Source: Stentor roeselii (taxonomy: Eukaryota > Ciliophora > Heterotrichea > Heterotrichida > Stentoridae). From it: 64,000 bases of DNA. Below, in pieces: positions 9,787 through 20,200 of the stretch; position 1 is the stretch's first letter; the number at the start of each line of letters is the position of its first letter. The position numbers were made by a program, and so were the translations under genes. The notes under the pieces are model-generated. The model was not told the origin of the DNA, searched no databases, and saw only the letters and a program-made list of their open reading frames with translations. The stretch spans positions 93,337 to 157,336 of the forward strand of contig RSEH01000094.1 of assembly GCA_006503475.1 (NCBI GenBank). Reading direction: 5' to 3'.

Positions 9787-11553
9787 ATGGGCAAACGTGA
9801 AAAACCTTTGGGAGTCAAACGAAAACGAGGCAAGAAATTCGAGTGGCAAGGGCAGAAGTCACTTGATGTGCAGAGAACTGTGAAGACTAAAAGTGTCTTT
9901 CGAGATAAGAGACTCGGGCAGAAGAACCCTGAGTTGTCTTTAGAAGATAAGTACTTGCTTCGCTTTCAGAAAGAACGGGAGTTGAAGTCAAGACGAAAGC
10001 AACGCTTTGAACTTGATGACGACTTGCAATTGACTCACAAAGGGACTCGTTTGTCTGAATTGCAAGATGACTATGTTGAGGACTATGACCTTGACCTCTC
10101 TGATGACGAACCTTATAAACTTCAGAAACTTTCTGATGATATCGTCAGTCAAGAACACTTCGGAGATCATCGAAAAGAAACAAAACGCGACGCTTATGAA
10201 GAACTCATTCTTAAGTCAAAACAAAATAAAGCACTTAGACAACAGGAAAAGGAAGATAATTTAGAAATCACCAGAAAACTTGATGGAGATTTCGAAGATA
10301 TCAGTAAAAGACTCAAGTTTAAAGAAAAAAATAAAACTGAAGTTGAAGATGACTTTGATTTACTTATCAATGAAATTCGAGACGACACTAAAATGACTGC
10401 GGATGGGAAAAATAACTTAAAAGCAAGAGAAATCAGAAGGGAAATGATGGAAAATGGAGAAAATTGGGAAGTTCCTGAAAATTTCAAAGATTTCATTGCG
10501 AAGGTCAGAAAAAACCCGAATCAAGCCGTTCGTAACATGAAGACCTGGACAGATTGTGACGTACGACGAGAAAAAATCGAGAAACAAGAAAGACTTCTTC
10601 TTCTCACTCTTCGATTCTTTGTAGAAGAGATGGACGATGGAGACCTTCAAGACTTTCAAGAAATGAACAAGTTTTTATATGACCTGGCAAAGGACTACCA
10701 AAGACATGCGGAAAAATGTTTTGATGTTGTTGCTGATAATCTTCCTGAAAGTGTCAACTTTAGTTTACCCTTCGTTTTTCACTTGGTCTACCTCCTCTTC
10801 CCTCTCGACTATCAAGATAAAGTCTCTTGGAACTTCTCTTACTTCGCAGCTGACCTCCTCGCGACTTACCCTCTGGCAAATGAAAAAATCCTGAGAAACT
10901 TGCTACTGCTCAGCAAAGTCTTTCAAGAAAAATGGCTTAAAAATCGCTTTAGTCCTGAGAACTGTCGATTTTTACTTCGAGCTCTTCAGTCTCTTCCTTT
11001 AGAACCCTGTGAATCGCAAGTCTTTCCACTGGGTGTTAAAACCTTCCTCGAAAATCTCATTTCTGACCTTTCCTTAAAATTCGGAAAGTTTCCTGCCTTT
11101 CAACAGATCTTTCAAGAAACTGAGGTAAAATTCGAGGAAAGTGAAAATTTGCCGATGAAACTTTATGAAAGACCTACTCAAGAAATTGAAACTTTTGAAC
11201 CACTTATCTTTGAAAATGTTAGAAGTAATAAAAAGAATAAAGACTTGAATAAAGAAGTAACTGAACTTGATAGATTAAGAGAACAACAGAAACGGGCAAG
11301 GAAACTAGCGAAAAAAACACTGGAAAAGGAAACTGAAGGAAATTTGTATGACAAGGATCAAGAATTTCATGCTAAAGTTCAGGCACAGGACAGGAAACAA
11401 GGACTTGTTAAAAATATGCTTGATGAACTTCAGGCTGAGTATAAAAAATTCGATACGACTCTGGAAAAAAGAAAGGATAAGAAAAAGAGAAAGGATAGAA
11501 TGGCTGGAAATAAAACTGAGATGAATAAAAAGGAGAAAAAAACCTGGAAGTAA
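9787..11553 (+). CDS. NOP14: Ribosome biogenesis protein NOP14
   Basis: This is a 588-residue, highly charged protein. NOP14 signatures are SVFRDKRLGQKNPELSLEDKYLLRFQKERE near 35-65, DDFDLLINEIRDDTKM, and the segment MKTWTDCDVRREKIEKQERLLLLTLRFFVEEMDDGD. The C-terminal basic coiled region LYDKDQEFHAKVQAQDRKQGLVKNMLDELQAE matches the family's end motif. NOP14 is part of the nucleolar SSU processome and is needed for 18S rRNA maturation. It is shorter than yeast or human NOP14 (about 810-860 residues), with the loss internal rather than at the ends. It lies in the same orientation as, and 25 bp after, the PUF gene. Confidence 0.88.
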   Translation: MGKREKPLGVKRKRGKKFEWQGQKSLDVQRTVKTKSVFRDKRLGQKNPELSLEDKYLLRFQKERELKSRRKQRFELDDDLQLTHKGTRLSELQDDYVEDYDLDLSDDEPYKLQKLSDDIVSQEHFGDHRKETKRDAYEELILKSKQNKALRQQEKEDNLEITRKLDGDFEDISKRLKFKEKNKTEVEDDFDLLINEIRDDTKMTADGKNNLKAREIRREMMENGENWEVPENFKDFIAKVRKNPNQAVRNMKTWTDCDVRREKIEKQERLLLLTLRFFVEEMDDGDLQDFQEMNKFLYDLAKDYQRHAEKCFDVVADNLPESVNFSLPFVFHLVYLLFPLDYQDKVSWNFSYFAADLLATYPLANEKILRNLLLLSKVFQEKWLKNRFSPENCRFLLRALQSLPLEPCESQVFPLGVKTFLENLISDLSLKFGKFPAFQQIFQETEVKFEESENLPMKLYERPTQEIETFEPLIFENVRSNKKNKDLNKEVTELDRLREQQKRARKLAKKTLEKETEGNLYDKDQEFHAKVQAQDRKQGLVKNMLDELQAEYKKFDTTLEKRKDKKKRKDRMAGNKTEMNKKEKKTWK

Positions 11554-12287
11554 CGTGAATTATTAGATTTAACTTAGGATTTGGATGTTTTTGATTTAGA
11601 GTTAATTTGGAAATACTTGATTTTTTTACTTGGAGTTCTGGATTTCAGTGAAGATTGGATTTTGATGAGATTTAGAGAGGATTATTGGACATATTAAAAA
11701 AAGCGTTTCAGATAATACCTTGGATGATCAAAAAGTCACTCAGGATTCGCTGGAGTTTAAATTTTTTGATTGATATTTGACAAGGGCACTATCTAGATCT
11801 TGAAAATTCTCATTGTTTTAATATTGATTCATTCAGCCAAGTTTGATCTTAAGTCAGGTTTCAAATTAAAATCACTTAAAAACCATTGCTGATTTCACAA
11901 GAAAATCAGCCCCCACTTCGCCTCCAATCCCTAAAACAAAATCCTCTAAAACCATGAAAAAAAATCCTAAACCTAAAAAATTCTAAAAAAAAAACAATCC
12001 AAAAAAATATTTATCACCAAAAATCCAAGTTTTTTTGAAATCCTAAAAAAACCAAGTTCACCAACAAAAAAAACCATTTCAATAAACCCAAATTCCAAAA
12101 AACTCCAAAAAATTTAAATTCTTCTAAATTTTTCAACTACCTTTTACCTCAATAAATTCTTTCCAGATGATCAAGTCAAAAGAAACCTCTTTTCAAACCA
12201 TCTAAAATAAACAATATCCAATCTAAAAGTGCCCATCTTGTAAGTTTATCACGTAATGTAATTTAAATACAATCTAAAATTAATAAA
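11554..12287. other. 734-bp intergenic region, no gene seen
   Basis: This is AT-rich spacer between NOP14 and the RING gene. From about 11940 to 12130 it is strongly A-rich with scattered C (runs of 7-10 A, recurrent AATCC and CCTAAA words) on the plus strand. I see no RNA gene, no conserved frame and no clear repeat unit. Confidence 0.6.
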
Positions 12288-13118
12288 ATGAACGTTACTA
12301 TTCCACAAAGTTTAGGTCTGATAAAAGTCGATTTTCACCTACCAGAGACCTTAGTTCAAACCCAATGCATAGTATTGCAAGGAGACGTCCCTTCCAATCT
12401 CTATTTCGAGTTCTTAGTTTCCATCAACGACTTACAAAGCTTGAACTTCGAAGTAAATCCTTCTTCCCTTTCAGCTCTAGTCTACGAGTTCCCCTTAGCA
12501 GAAACTGAGATGAACTACTTGAAAGCTTTGACCTCTGCTGAAAAGTCTGACTATTTATTTTTTTCTGATATCTCCAAACCAATAAACAACTTGTTTGCCC
12601 TGACTGAAAAAAAAGATACACAAACCAACTCTTCTCGAGCAAGTTTTTATCTTTTTGACTGCAGAGAAGACGAGAATTTCTGCAAAGAGCTGATGAACAA
12701 TAAGAATATTATTCGTGTTTTAAAGAAAAACAAGTCAATTTTTATTAAAAACGCCCAAGAAAAACAAGAAAAAATCGATTCAGTCAATGAAGAACTTAAA
12801 GTGATGAGGGAAAATTCGGAGTTTTTGGAAAGTCGGATCAAATTTTTAAAGGAGGAAATGGAAAACGCCAAAATGGCTGGAAAACAGATGGAATTTCAGG
12901 TGAATAAGAAAAAAGATCAACTGGGTGAAAGAAAAGCGATAGACTTGTCATGTTTAAGTTGCTTCATCGCCCCGAAGTCATCAGCGTTGGTTCCATGTGG
13001 ACATATAGTCCACTGCGCTTCATGTGTAATGCAGTTGTTTTCTTCTAAGATGTCCAGTCCTAAGTGTTTAATATGCGATTCAGTGGCAACGGACTATACT
13101 TTATTCAAACTGACCTAA
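12288..13118 (+). CDS. C-terminal RING-type zinc finger protein with coiled coil
   Basis: This is a 276-residue protein. The first ~145 residues have no family I recognise. Residues ~145-215 form a Glu/Lys-rich coiled coil (ENAKMAGKQMEFQVNKKKDQ). The last ~55 residues are a C3HC4-type finger: CLSC, then PCGHIVHCASC, then CLIC. The spacing is that of a RING domain with a C-terminal position, as in many E3 ubiquitin ligases. Ubiquitin ligase activity is therefore likely but not certain, and no partner is predictable. It ends 11 bp from the end of the convergent WD40/channel-like gene. Confidence 0.75.
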   Translation: MNVTIPQSLGLIKVDFHLPETLVQTQCIVLQGDVPSNLYFEFLVSINDLQSLNFEVNPSSLSALVYEFPLAETEMNYLKALTSAEKSDYLFFSDISKPINNLFALTEKKDTQTNSSRASFYLFDCREDENFCKELMNNKNIIRVLKKNKSIFIKNAQEKQEKIDSVNEELKVMRENSEFLESRIKFLKEEMENAKMAGKQMEFQVNKKKDQLGERKAIDLSCLSCFIAPKSSALVPCGHIVHCASCVMQLFSSKMSSPKCLICDSVATDYTLFKLT

Positions 13119-13129
13119 TAGCTAATTAA

Positions 13130-16100
13130 TTAACTATTCAACTTGTTCAACTTGCCCTCGATTTCACTGAGACTGGTTTCAAGAGTTTCTTTCAAAAGTT
13201 TCAGTTGTTGCGAGTTTCCGTTGTAGTACTCTTGAATCACTTCTACCCTTTCAGCTGTTCTTTTAATCTTCTCAGTCAAAGAGTTAACACTGATAAAGGT
13301 CTGTTGTTCTGTTGCACAGACTTGGAAATAACTTGATTTTTTACTTGACCTTCTCCAAAGCATGAGGATTTCTGCTTCTAGAACTAATTCAGAGACTTCT
13401 TTTAAATCTTTCACACCTTTTTCATTGTTGATTTTTTCCAAAGCGTTTCCCACGATATTGATGAACAAGTTAATGATGATGAGAGGATTGACGATCAAGA
13501 TGAAGAAGAAAAGCATGAAGTTCAATTTGATGTCAGCAGCGAAGTTTAAACTTTTATCAGAGACCTGAAGCGCGAAGTTGATGATCCAAAAGGCCATGAT
13601 GATGTAAATCGTGACGACAATGAAAGACCAAAGTTGCACTACTATGTCGAGAACCAAATAAATCAACCAACGAGTCGCTTTGAACATTTTGAAGTACCCG
13701 AAAGCTCGAAGGATAGACACGAAGAGCGTTGTGAGAAACAAGAAATTTTGATATTCTTCGAATTCGTTGAAGTACTCCAGGATACAAAACAAGTCAAATA
13801 ACAGTCCTCGCAAGATATCCACGTAGTTTATAAAGGATCTGAAGTAAAGCTTCACTGACGCCACCATTTGGAAGATCTCATAAATAAGCAGCAGTTGGTT
13901 GATTGAAAAACTCACGATAAGTAAATAATGAGATTTATGGCTGAATACTCCGAAAATCAAACATATTAGATACACAATGTAAAATAAACAATCTAGAAAA
14001 TGAACCCAACGAACTTTTTTCCATTTGTGTTCTAATAAAAAGTGAAGGTAGAGACTGTTAAACACTTCTAATTGCTTAGTTTCTGTTAAACTTTTCAAGA
14101 AATTTATACTTTCACTGGAGCCTGCTGTGTAGTTGAAGTGAAGAAAACTTTGGTAAAAGTCAATTGCCCGGCCTTCCTTTGTATCAAATTTTCCAAGGTC
14201 TATTGACAAGACTCGACTATCACTGAACTTAATAATGGGAAGTTGCACTTTATCTTCACAAAACCTTGGAATTGAATTCTGCACATTTTTCAAGAAACTC
14301 AGGTCATACAGAGCAGGAAGGGCCTCAGGTGACAAATAATTCAATTGAGTCATTGACCGGCTTAGATGACAAAAAACAGCAGGAGACTCTTGCACGACAT
14401 TTAAAAGACCATTAAGCAAAGCCTTTAAAGAGTCATTATTATGAGTCTCTACAGCGACTTGCACAGGGTCGAAGCCAAGGCGAGAAGGGAAGAACCCGCA
14501 GTCCTTTTGAAGAGCTTTCTCAATATATTCAGTCATTCCAAAATACGCATAAACATGAAGAACATTGAAGTTAAAAGGTTCAATCACAAACTGATTCATT
14601 CTATCAGAGAACTTAGGCCTACACCCTTGAAAGATCTCAGAAAGATACTGAAGAAATCGATGACTTTCATCCATCTTTCCATAAACAGTCACAAGTTTCG
14701 CATCAAAAGGAATCTCAAGTACCGTGAAATGATTTTCAAAAACACAAATCAACTTACCCTGGTCATGATCCAAGCTGAAATCCTTCAACTCTTCCAGAAA
14801 AGAAATGATAAAAACCCTTGTAAAACTTTCACAATTCCAAACCTCAATTTTACTTTCAAAGCTTACAAAAAAATATTCTCCTTTTCTATGAAATTCAAGT
14901 TTTGCTGCTTTTTTCCCGAGACTTACTTCAAAGATCTCTGAAGTAAGTTTTAGGTTTAAAAGTTTTAAATTTCCTGCCCTGCTTAAAACGAAGAGTTGCT
15001 TGTTGTTCGGGTGAAGACTCACTTGTTTTATAGAACTTTGACTAGATTCAGCGAATGAATGTTTTGATTCTAAAGTGTCTAGATTGTAAGTTTTTATCAT
15101 TCCGTCCTCGTCCGCTGCGAGAAGGTCTGAGCCTGAAGTGCTTAAAATAGTGACTTTCGCACTGTGAGTGCAGAAGATGTACTCTTGAAGCCCGGTGTTC
15201 GCATCCCACACAGTTATTCGACAGACTTCTCCGGTTAATAAGAATTTTTTTGTCTCAGTGCTGCCGAAGCTGCTTGGCACGTCACTTGCCCTCAACGTGA
15301 CTTCTGATGTTTTCAAGTCATCTGAAAGGTCCACGAAAGTCGCAAGGATATGACAACTTGAAGTGTCTTTTAAATGAAAAACAATCAAAACTTTATCATG
15401 TGAAGTAAAAGTAGTTCCTAGAATATCATTTGAATGGAACTTCTCGAATATCACTTTACCATCTGAACCTGAAGTGATTTTATTAGCAGAGTCGATGAAT
15501 AAAGTCGTTTTCAGATGATTTGAGTAAATAATCGAATGGATCTTTTCAGAAGTTTCTACTTTTTGTGAATAAGGAAATGACGGGATACGTGAAACTCGAA
15601 TTTGCCCACTCGAGTCTAAAGAATGAATAATTCCATTTTCAACAACTACTTGAGTGACCTCTCCAAAATGACCAAACAAAGTAACTTCATCACTTAAATG
15701 ACTTAAATTCCAAACTTTCAAAGAGTTATCAGCAGTTCCAGTCATCAAAAGTTCTTCAAAAACAGCTAAACTCGTAATGTTACTATTAAGCGTGCTGCAA
15801 GAGTAACCAAATGAATGGTCCTTCAAATTCAAGATCTTCACATCAGACCCCATCGCAATGACCAGGTCTTCATTACTCCAAGCAAGGCCGGTGACTTCTT
15901 CACTTACTTCAAGGCTTTTAACAGGTTGAAAAGAACTAGAAAATATTCTTATTTCTGGAGAGTCCGCTGCAACTGCAATCATCGAGTCATTCGTGGCCAT
16001 CGCTGTTATATTCGAGTCAAATTTCGCGAATTTCTCAGGTCGTGGGCTTTGCACGTCGAAGACAAAAGAATAAAGACCTCCATTTGAAGACCCGATGATT

Positions 16101-16519
16101 ATTTTCTGTGAGAAAGTGGAAAGAAAGAGAACTTGAGCCTTGCAGACCTCGGCTTTCATTCGAATGTTTAAAAATCCTGATTCAATCGCGAGAAGTTGTC
16201 CGTGATCAGTTCCTAGGTAAATTTCAGTTCCAGATATGTGAACAGCTACTGCAGTGATTCTTAAATCTGAGTAATTTTTCTGTAAAATCATTTCTTTTTC
16301 TTTCTTTCTGCATATTGCCAGGTTTCCATCTTTGTCAGCTATCAGCAGGTCCTGGGTGTTGTTCATGCTTTTTAGAAAATTCGCTTGGAAAGGGCACTTG
16401 ATGTAAGATGGTGAAAACCAGGTTAAATATGCAGACAAGCATTTCATTTCTTCATGTAAGTCTTTAGCCTTACCTGTCTCTAACAACTTGAGAGCTTCTA
16501 CAGTCCTTTCACCATCCAT
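13130..16519 (-). CDS. WD40 beta-propeller fused to a six-TM channel-like domain
   Basis: This is a 1129-residue protein with no intron needed. Residues ~50-620 contain repeated WD40-like blades (ITSLAVFEELLMTGTADNSLKVWNLS, VTILSTSGSDLLAADEDGMIKTYNL and others), enough for two propellers. A helical stretch near 650-750 (YIEKALQKDCG, VAVETHNNDSLKALLNG) resembles ankyrin repeats. From ~850 to ~1023 come six hydrophobic segments, including FLDCLFYIVYLICLIFGVF, FLFLTTLFVSILRAFGYF and LNFMLFFFILIVNPLIIINLF, with a short loop before the last. This is the layout of a TRP/polycystin-type ion transport domain. A coiled coil ends the protein. It probably acts as a cation channel or channel-like scaffold in a membrane. 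Ion selectivity is unknown. Confidence 0.72.
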   Translation of the reverse strand: MDGERTVEALKLLETGKAKDLHEEMKCLSAYLTWFSPSYIKCPFQANFLKSMNNTQDLLIADKDGNLAICRKKEKEMILQKNYSDLRITAVAVHISGTEIYLGTDHGQLLAIESGFLNIRMKAEVCKAQVLFLSTFSQKIIIGSSNGGLYSFVFDVQSPRPEKFAKFDSNITAMATNDSMIAVAADSPEIRIFSSSFQPVKSLEVSEEVTGLAWSNEDLVIAMGSDVKILNLKDHSFGYSCSTLNSNITSLAVFEELLMTGTADNSLKVWNLSHLSDEVTLFGHFGEVTQVVVENGIIHSLDSSGQIRVSRIPSFPYSQKVETSEKIHSIIYSNHLKTTLFIDSANKITSGSDGKVIFEKFHSNDILGTTFTSHDKVLIVFHLKDTSSCHILATFVDLSDDLKTSEVTLRASDVPSSFGSTETKKFLLTGEVCRITVWDANTGLQEYIFCTHSAKVTILSTSGSDLLAADEDGMIKTYNLDTLESKHSFAESSQSSIKQVSLHPNNKQLFVLSRAGNLKLLNLKLTSEIFEVSLGKKAAKLEFHRKGEYFFVSFESKIEVWNCESFTRVFIISFLEELKDFSLDHDQGKLICVFENHFTVLEIPFDAKLVTVYGKMDESHRFLQYLSEIFQGCRPKFSDRMNQFVIEPFNFNVLHVYAYFGMTEYIEKALQKDCGFFPSRLGFDPVQVAVETHNNDSLKALLNGLLNVVQESPAVFCHLSRSMTQLNYLSPEALPALYDLSFLKNVQNSIPRFCEDKVQLPIIKFSDSRVLSIDLGKFDTKEGRAIDFYQSFLHFNYTAGSSESINFLKSLTETKQLEVFNSLYLHFLLEHKWKKVRWVHFLDCLFYIVYLICLIFGVFSHKSHYLLIVSFSINQLLLIYEIFQMVASVKLYFRSFINYVDILRGLLFDLFCILEYFNEFEEYQNFLFLTTLFVSILRAFGYFKMFKATRWLIYLVLDIVVQLWSFIVVTIYIIMAFWIINFALQVSDKSLNFAADIKLNFMLFFFILIVNPLIIINLFINIVGNALEKINNEKGVKDLKEVSELVLEAEILMLWRRSSKKSSYFQVCATEQQTFISVNSLTEKIKRTAERVEVIQEYYNGNSQQLKLLKETLETSLSEIEGKLNKLNS

Positions 16520-16601
16520 TTTTATAGTTCTTAGAAGAGACTCTTAATCAAGTCTCTTTTTCTAAGGATTTATTGAAAGACAAGGAAAAATCTTAGAAAA
16601 T

Positions 16602-16657
16602 TTAAAGATTTTTAAAGATTTTCTTGATTTTTAAAGATTTTCTTGATTTTCTTGAAA
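16602..16657. repeat. Short direct repeat in divergent spacer
   Basis: The words AAAGATTTT and TTTCTTGATTTT recur two to three times in tandem, about 20-22 bp apart. It sits in the 166-bp divergent spacer between the WD40/channel gene and the small ORF at 16686. It may be simple slippage. Confidence 0.6.
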
Positions 16658-16685
16658 ATTTCAGGTTTTGTTGGGATCTTAATAA

Positions 16686-17003
16686 ATGGATTTTTTAGAT
16701 ACAGCGAAATTACTCAGGACTGCTCATCTTGATAAAGTTATCGAGTCCTTGTCCTGCAATGAAGATAGCAATGCGAAAGATAGCATTTATAGCAAGTCCA
16801 CCTCTTTAGACGTTGAAGAGTCAGATCTTGAACATGATACAATTTTCGGAGAATCATATGAGAAGAGTAATTTCTTTGAATTTGAAACTCGGGGCAATAG
16901 GCTTGACAGGCTTGGGCTTGACAAGTTTGGATTTGATGACAGGGGCGAAGAGTCATCTCCTAAAAATTTTTTCGATGGATTCGGAAAGTTTTGGAAGGAT
17001 TAA
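16686..17003 (+). CDS. Small acidic hypothetical protein
   Basis: This is a 105-residue ORF with an ATG start and TAA stop, standing alone between two larger genes. It begins MDFLDTAKLLRTAHLDKVIESL, a short amphipathic helix, and is then acidic and polar, ending in an Asp/Gly/Phe-rich segment (GLDKFGFDDRG..SPKNFFDGFGKFWKD). There are no membrane segments, no signal peptide and no domain I recognise. Codon use resembles its neighbours, which supports but does not prove coding. It could be the 3' remnant of a larger gene. Function unknown. Confidence 0.5.
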   Translation: MDFLDTAKLLRTAHLDKVIESLSCNEDSNAKDSIYSKSTSLDVEESDLEHDTIFGESYEKSNFFEFETRGNRLDRLGLDKFGFDDRGEESSPKNFFDGFGKFWKD

Positions 17004-17257
17004 TCGAGTAACTTTCACAAGAAGCGAATGTATTTTAAACCTTATTTTTTTTTGAACAAGATCATTCTTCAGCTAGTTTTAAGACTTTGGAGAGTTTTAT
17101 AGGAATTTAAATGATGGTGTCTTCGGTAATTTTAGTTTGTTGAGTTTTAAGTTGATGAGTCTTCATTGAAAAAAAGGACTTTTGAAAGAGTTGCTTCAAA
17201 AATTCTTTACTTTTTCTTCTTACTCATTAATTCTCGGGATTTCAATAGAACTAAAAA

Positions 17258-20200
17258 ATGAACTTCGAAGAAATCGAGTCCTTGATGATTCAAGGTAACC
17301 ACCTAAAAGTGATAAACCTTCTTGAATCCAAGTTATCTGAAACCACCCAAAACCCCGACCTAATCGACACCTTAATAAAAAGCTACAACGAACATGCCTT
17401 ATCTTTACTCAGTCAAAATCATTTATCTCCAGCTCTTGAATTCCTGAAAAAAGCAGAAAGTTTCACAGAAATTGACTCAGAGTTGCGTTCCAGAACTTTA
17501 AACAACATCGCCTGTTGTTACAAGGCCCAGAACAAGCAAACCCTTGCTTTAAGGTACATCGAAAAGGCACTTTTTCTCTACCCCAGTGGAGACTTTCACC
17601 TAAACAAATGCGCGATTCTTAGCATGTCAGGAAAGCATCAACAAGCCTTAGAAGAAGCGATGTTCGCCGTGATTTACCTTCAAGAAGAACTAATGGAGCT
17701 ACTTATCAACAACTCGCCTTTAGACTCTAAAAAATTCGAAGCTTTGGCGATTTCTTATCATAACCTCGCAGTTGAGCTTGAATTTCTTCGTAAAATTCCT
17801 GAAAGTATCAGTTTTTACAGCAAGGCAATTAATCTAAGTGAAAAGTTCTTCAGTTCTGAAACGAAATTGAAGGAGAAACTTGAAAATGACATGCAAATGG
17901 CTTTGAAGTCTTCACAAAAAGTTATAAAAAAACAGGATGCCCTGGGGCCGTACTCGAAGAAAAAGAGAATTATTATCAGGAATGCGAATAGCAAGTCACC
18001 AGTTTTAAGGAATATCACTCCTATTAGAACTTCCAAGGAAAATAAGGAAATTGTTAAAAGACCCTTGGCTAGAAAGTTCGTCAGTACTGGAGTCAGTAAG
18101 GTTAAAATGATGGAAATGAGAAAAACTAATGTCAGTGGATTCGAAGGGATCAGTGAAGCTGAAAGTGATAATTTCATGAAAACTGAAAGAATTTTTGTGA
18201 AAAGTCCGAAAGAGAAGAGAGATGGTGAATTGAATAAGGATTTGATTGAAGGAAATGAGGATTCTGGAAATATTAAAGAAAATGTCGGGAAAGATAAAAG
18301 TGGAGAGGATGGAAATTGTTTGAATAAAAATGAAAATGAAGATAGTGAATCTAGGAAAAAAGTTGAAACTTTAGATGAGGAAAAAAGTTTAGGATTTAAA
18401 AAGTCGAAACATTCTTCTGGGAAAAGTTCGAGTTTGATTAAAAAGTTGGAAAGTAGTGAATCGGTTCAGGTTTGTCAACCTAAGATTCAAGATTCTTCGG
18501 AAGGAAATGAAAATGAAAGGAAGTCACTGGGAAGTCATAAAAGTAAAGAAAAAATATCTTCATCAGAATCTCGAAAAAGTTTGAAGCAGAGTAGAAAGCA
18601 CTCTGGATCAGATTCTAACAAAGAAGAAAATAAATATTCAAGTTTTGAAAGTAAATCAATGAAATCTGAAACAACAAATAAGACCAAATCACAGAAAACT
18701 GAAGAAAAATCTAACAAAAAATCTGAAAAAGGTTTTATTCAATCAGAAGAATCTTCAGGAAGTGAAAGAAAATCTATTAAAAGTGGAAAAAAATCAAAAC
18801 GAACTTCTGAAAAATCTATAATTAAATCAAAAAATTCTTCAGAAAATCTTAAAAAATCTATAAAAAATTTAGATGATTCTTCTAAAAGTCATGAGAACAA
18901 TGATAGATCAGGAAAATCTTCAAAAAATGATGAAGCCTATTCAAAAAGAATTGAAAAATCATTTAAAAGTAATGAAAAATCTTCTAATATTGATAAAAAA
19001 TCCCTTACTAGTGATGAAGAATCTGAAAACTCTTCAAAAAAAGGTGAAAAATCGAATACAAGCATAGAAAAGTCATTCAAAAACGATGAGAAGTCTCTTA
19101 AAAGTAATGAAAAATCTGAAAAATCTATTAAAAGCCAAGAAAAGTCTTTCAAAAATGATGAAAAATCTGAAAAAAATTATGAAAGCTTTGCAACAAATAC
19201 TAAGAAATCTTTTACGAGCAAAGAACCGTCTTTCAAAAATGATGAAAAGTCTCTTAAAAGTAAGGAAAAATCTGAAAAATCTATTAAAAGCCAAGAAAAG
19301 TCTTTCAAAAATGATGAAAAATCTGAAAAAAATTATGAAAGCTTTGCAAAAAATACTGAGAAATCTTTTACGAGCAAAGAACCGTCTTTCAAAAATGATG
19401 AAAAGTCTTTCAAAAGTAATGAAGAATCTTCAAAAAGTTATAAAACTTCTTCAAAAAAAATCGAAAAATCTTTTAAAAGTGATGAAAAGTCATCCGAAAA
19501 TGATGAAAAGTCATCCGAAAATGATGAAAAATCCGAAAAGAATTATGAAAACTCATCCAAAAAAACTGAAAAGTCTTTTACAAGCAAAGAAAAGTCATTC
19601 AAAAATGATGAAAAATCTCTTAAAAGTAAAGAAAAATCTGAAAAGTCTATTAAAAGTCAAGAAAACTCCTTAAAAATTGATGAAAAGTCACTAAAAAGTC
19701 AATCAAAATCTTCAAAAAATGATGAAAGCTCTTCAAAAAAAACTGAAAAATCTTTTAAAAGTGATGAAAACTTATCTAATGATGACAAAACTGAAAGATC
19801 TAATACTAGTAAACAAAAATCATTCAAAACTTATGAAAAATCTCTCAAAAATAATTCAAAATCTTCAGAAAGTGATGAAAGCTCTTCAAAAGAAATAGAA
19901 AAATCTTTAACAAGCAAAGAAAAGTCATCCAATAATGATGCAAAGTCTATTACAAGTAATGAAAAATCTGAAAGAATATATGAAACCTCATCCAAAAAAA
20001 CTGAAAAGTCTTTTACAAACCAAGAAAAATCATTCAAAAATGATGAAAAGTCTCTAAAAACTAATCAAAAATCTGAAAAGTCCATTAAAAGCCTAAACAA
20101 TGATGAAAAGTCACTAAAAAGTAATCAAAAATCTTCAAAAAACGATGAAAGCTCTTCAAAAAATATCGAACAATCTTTTAAAAATAATGAGAAGTTATCC

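Noticed and set aside
19073-19673. Alternative-frame proteins over the heptad repeat (Lys/Leu-rich plus strand, Phe/Arg-rich minus strand)
   Set aside because: They are frame shadows of the repeat; only the main frame runs through the whole gene and its TPR domain.
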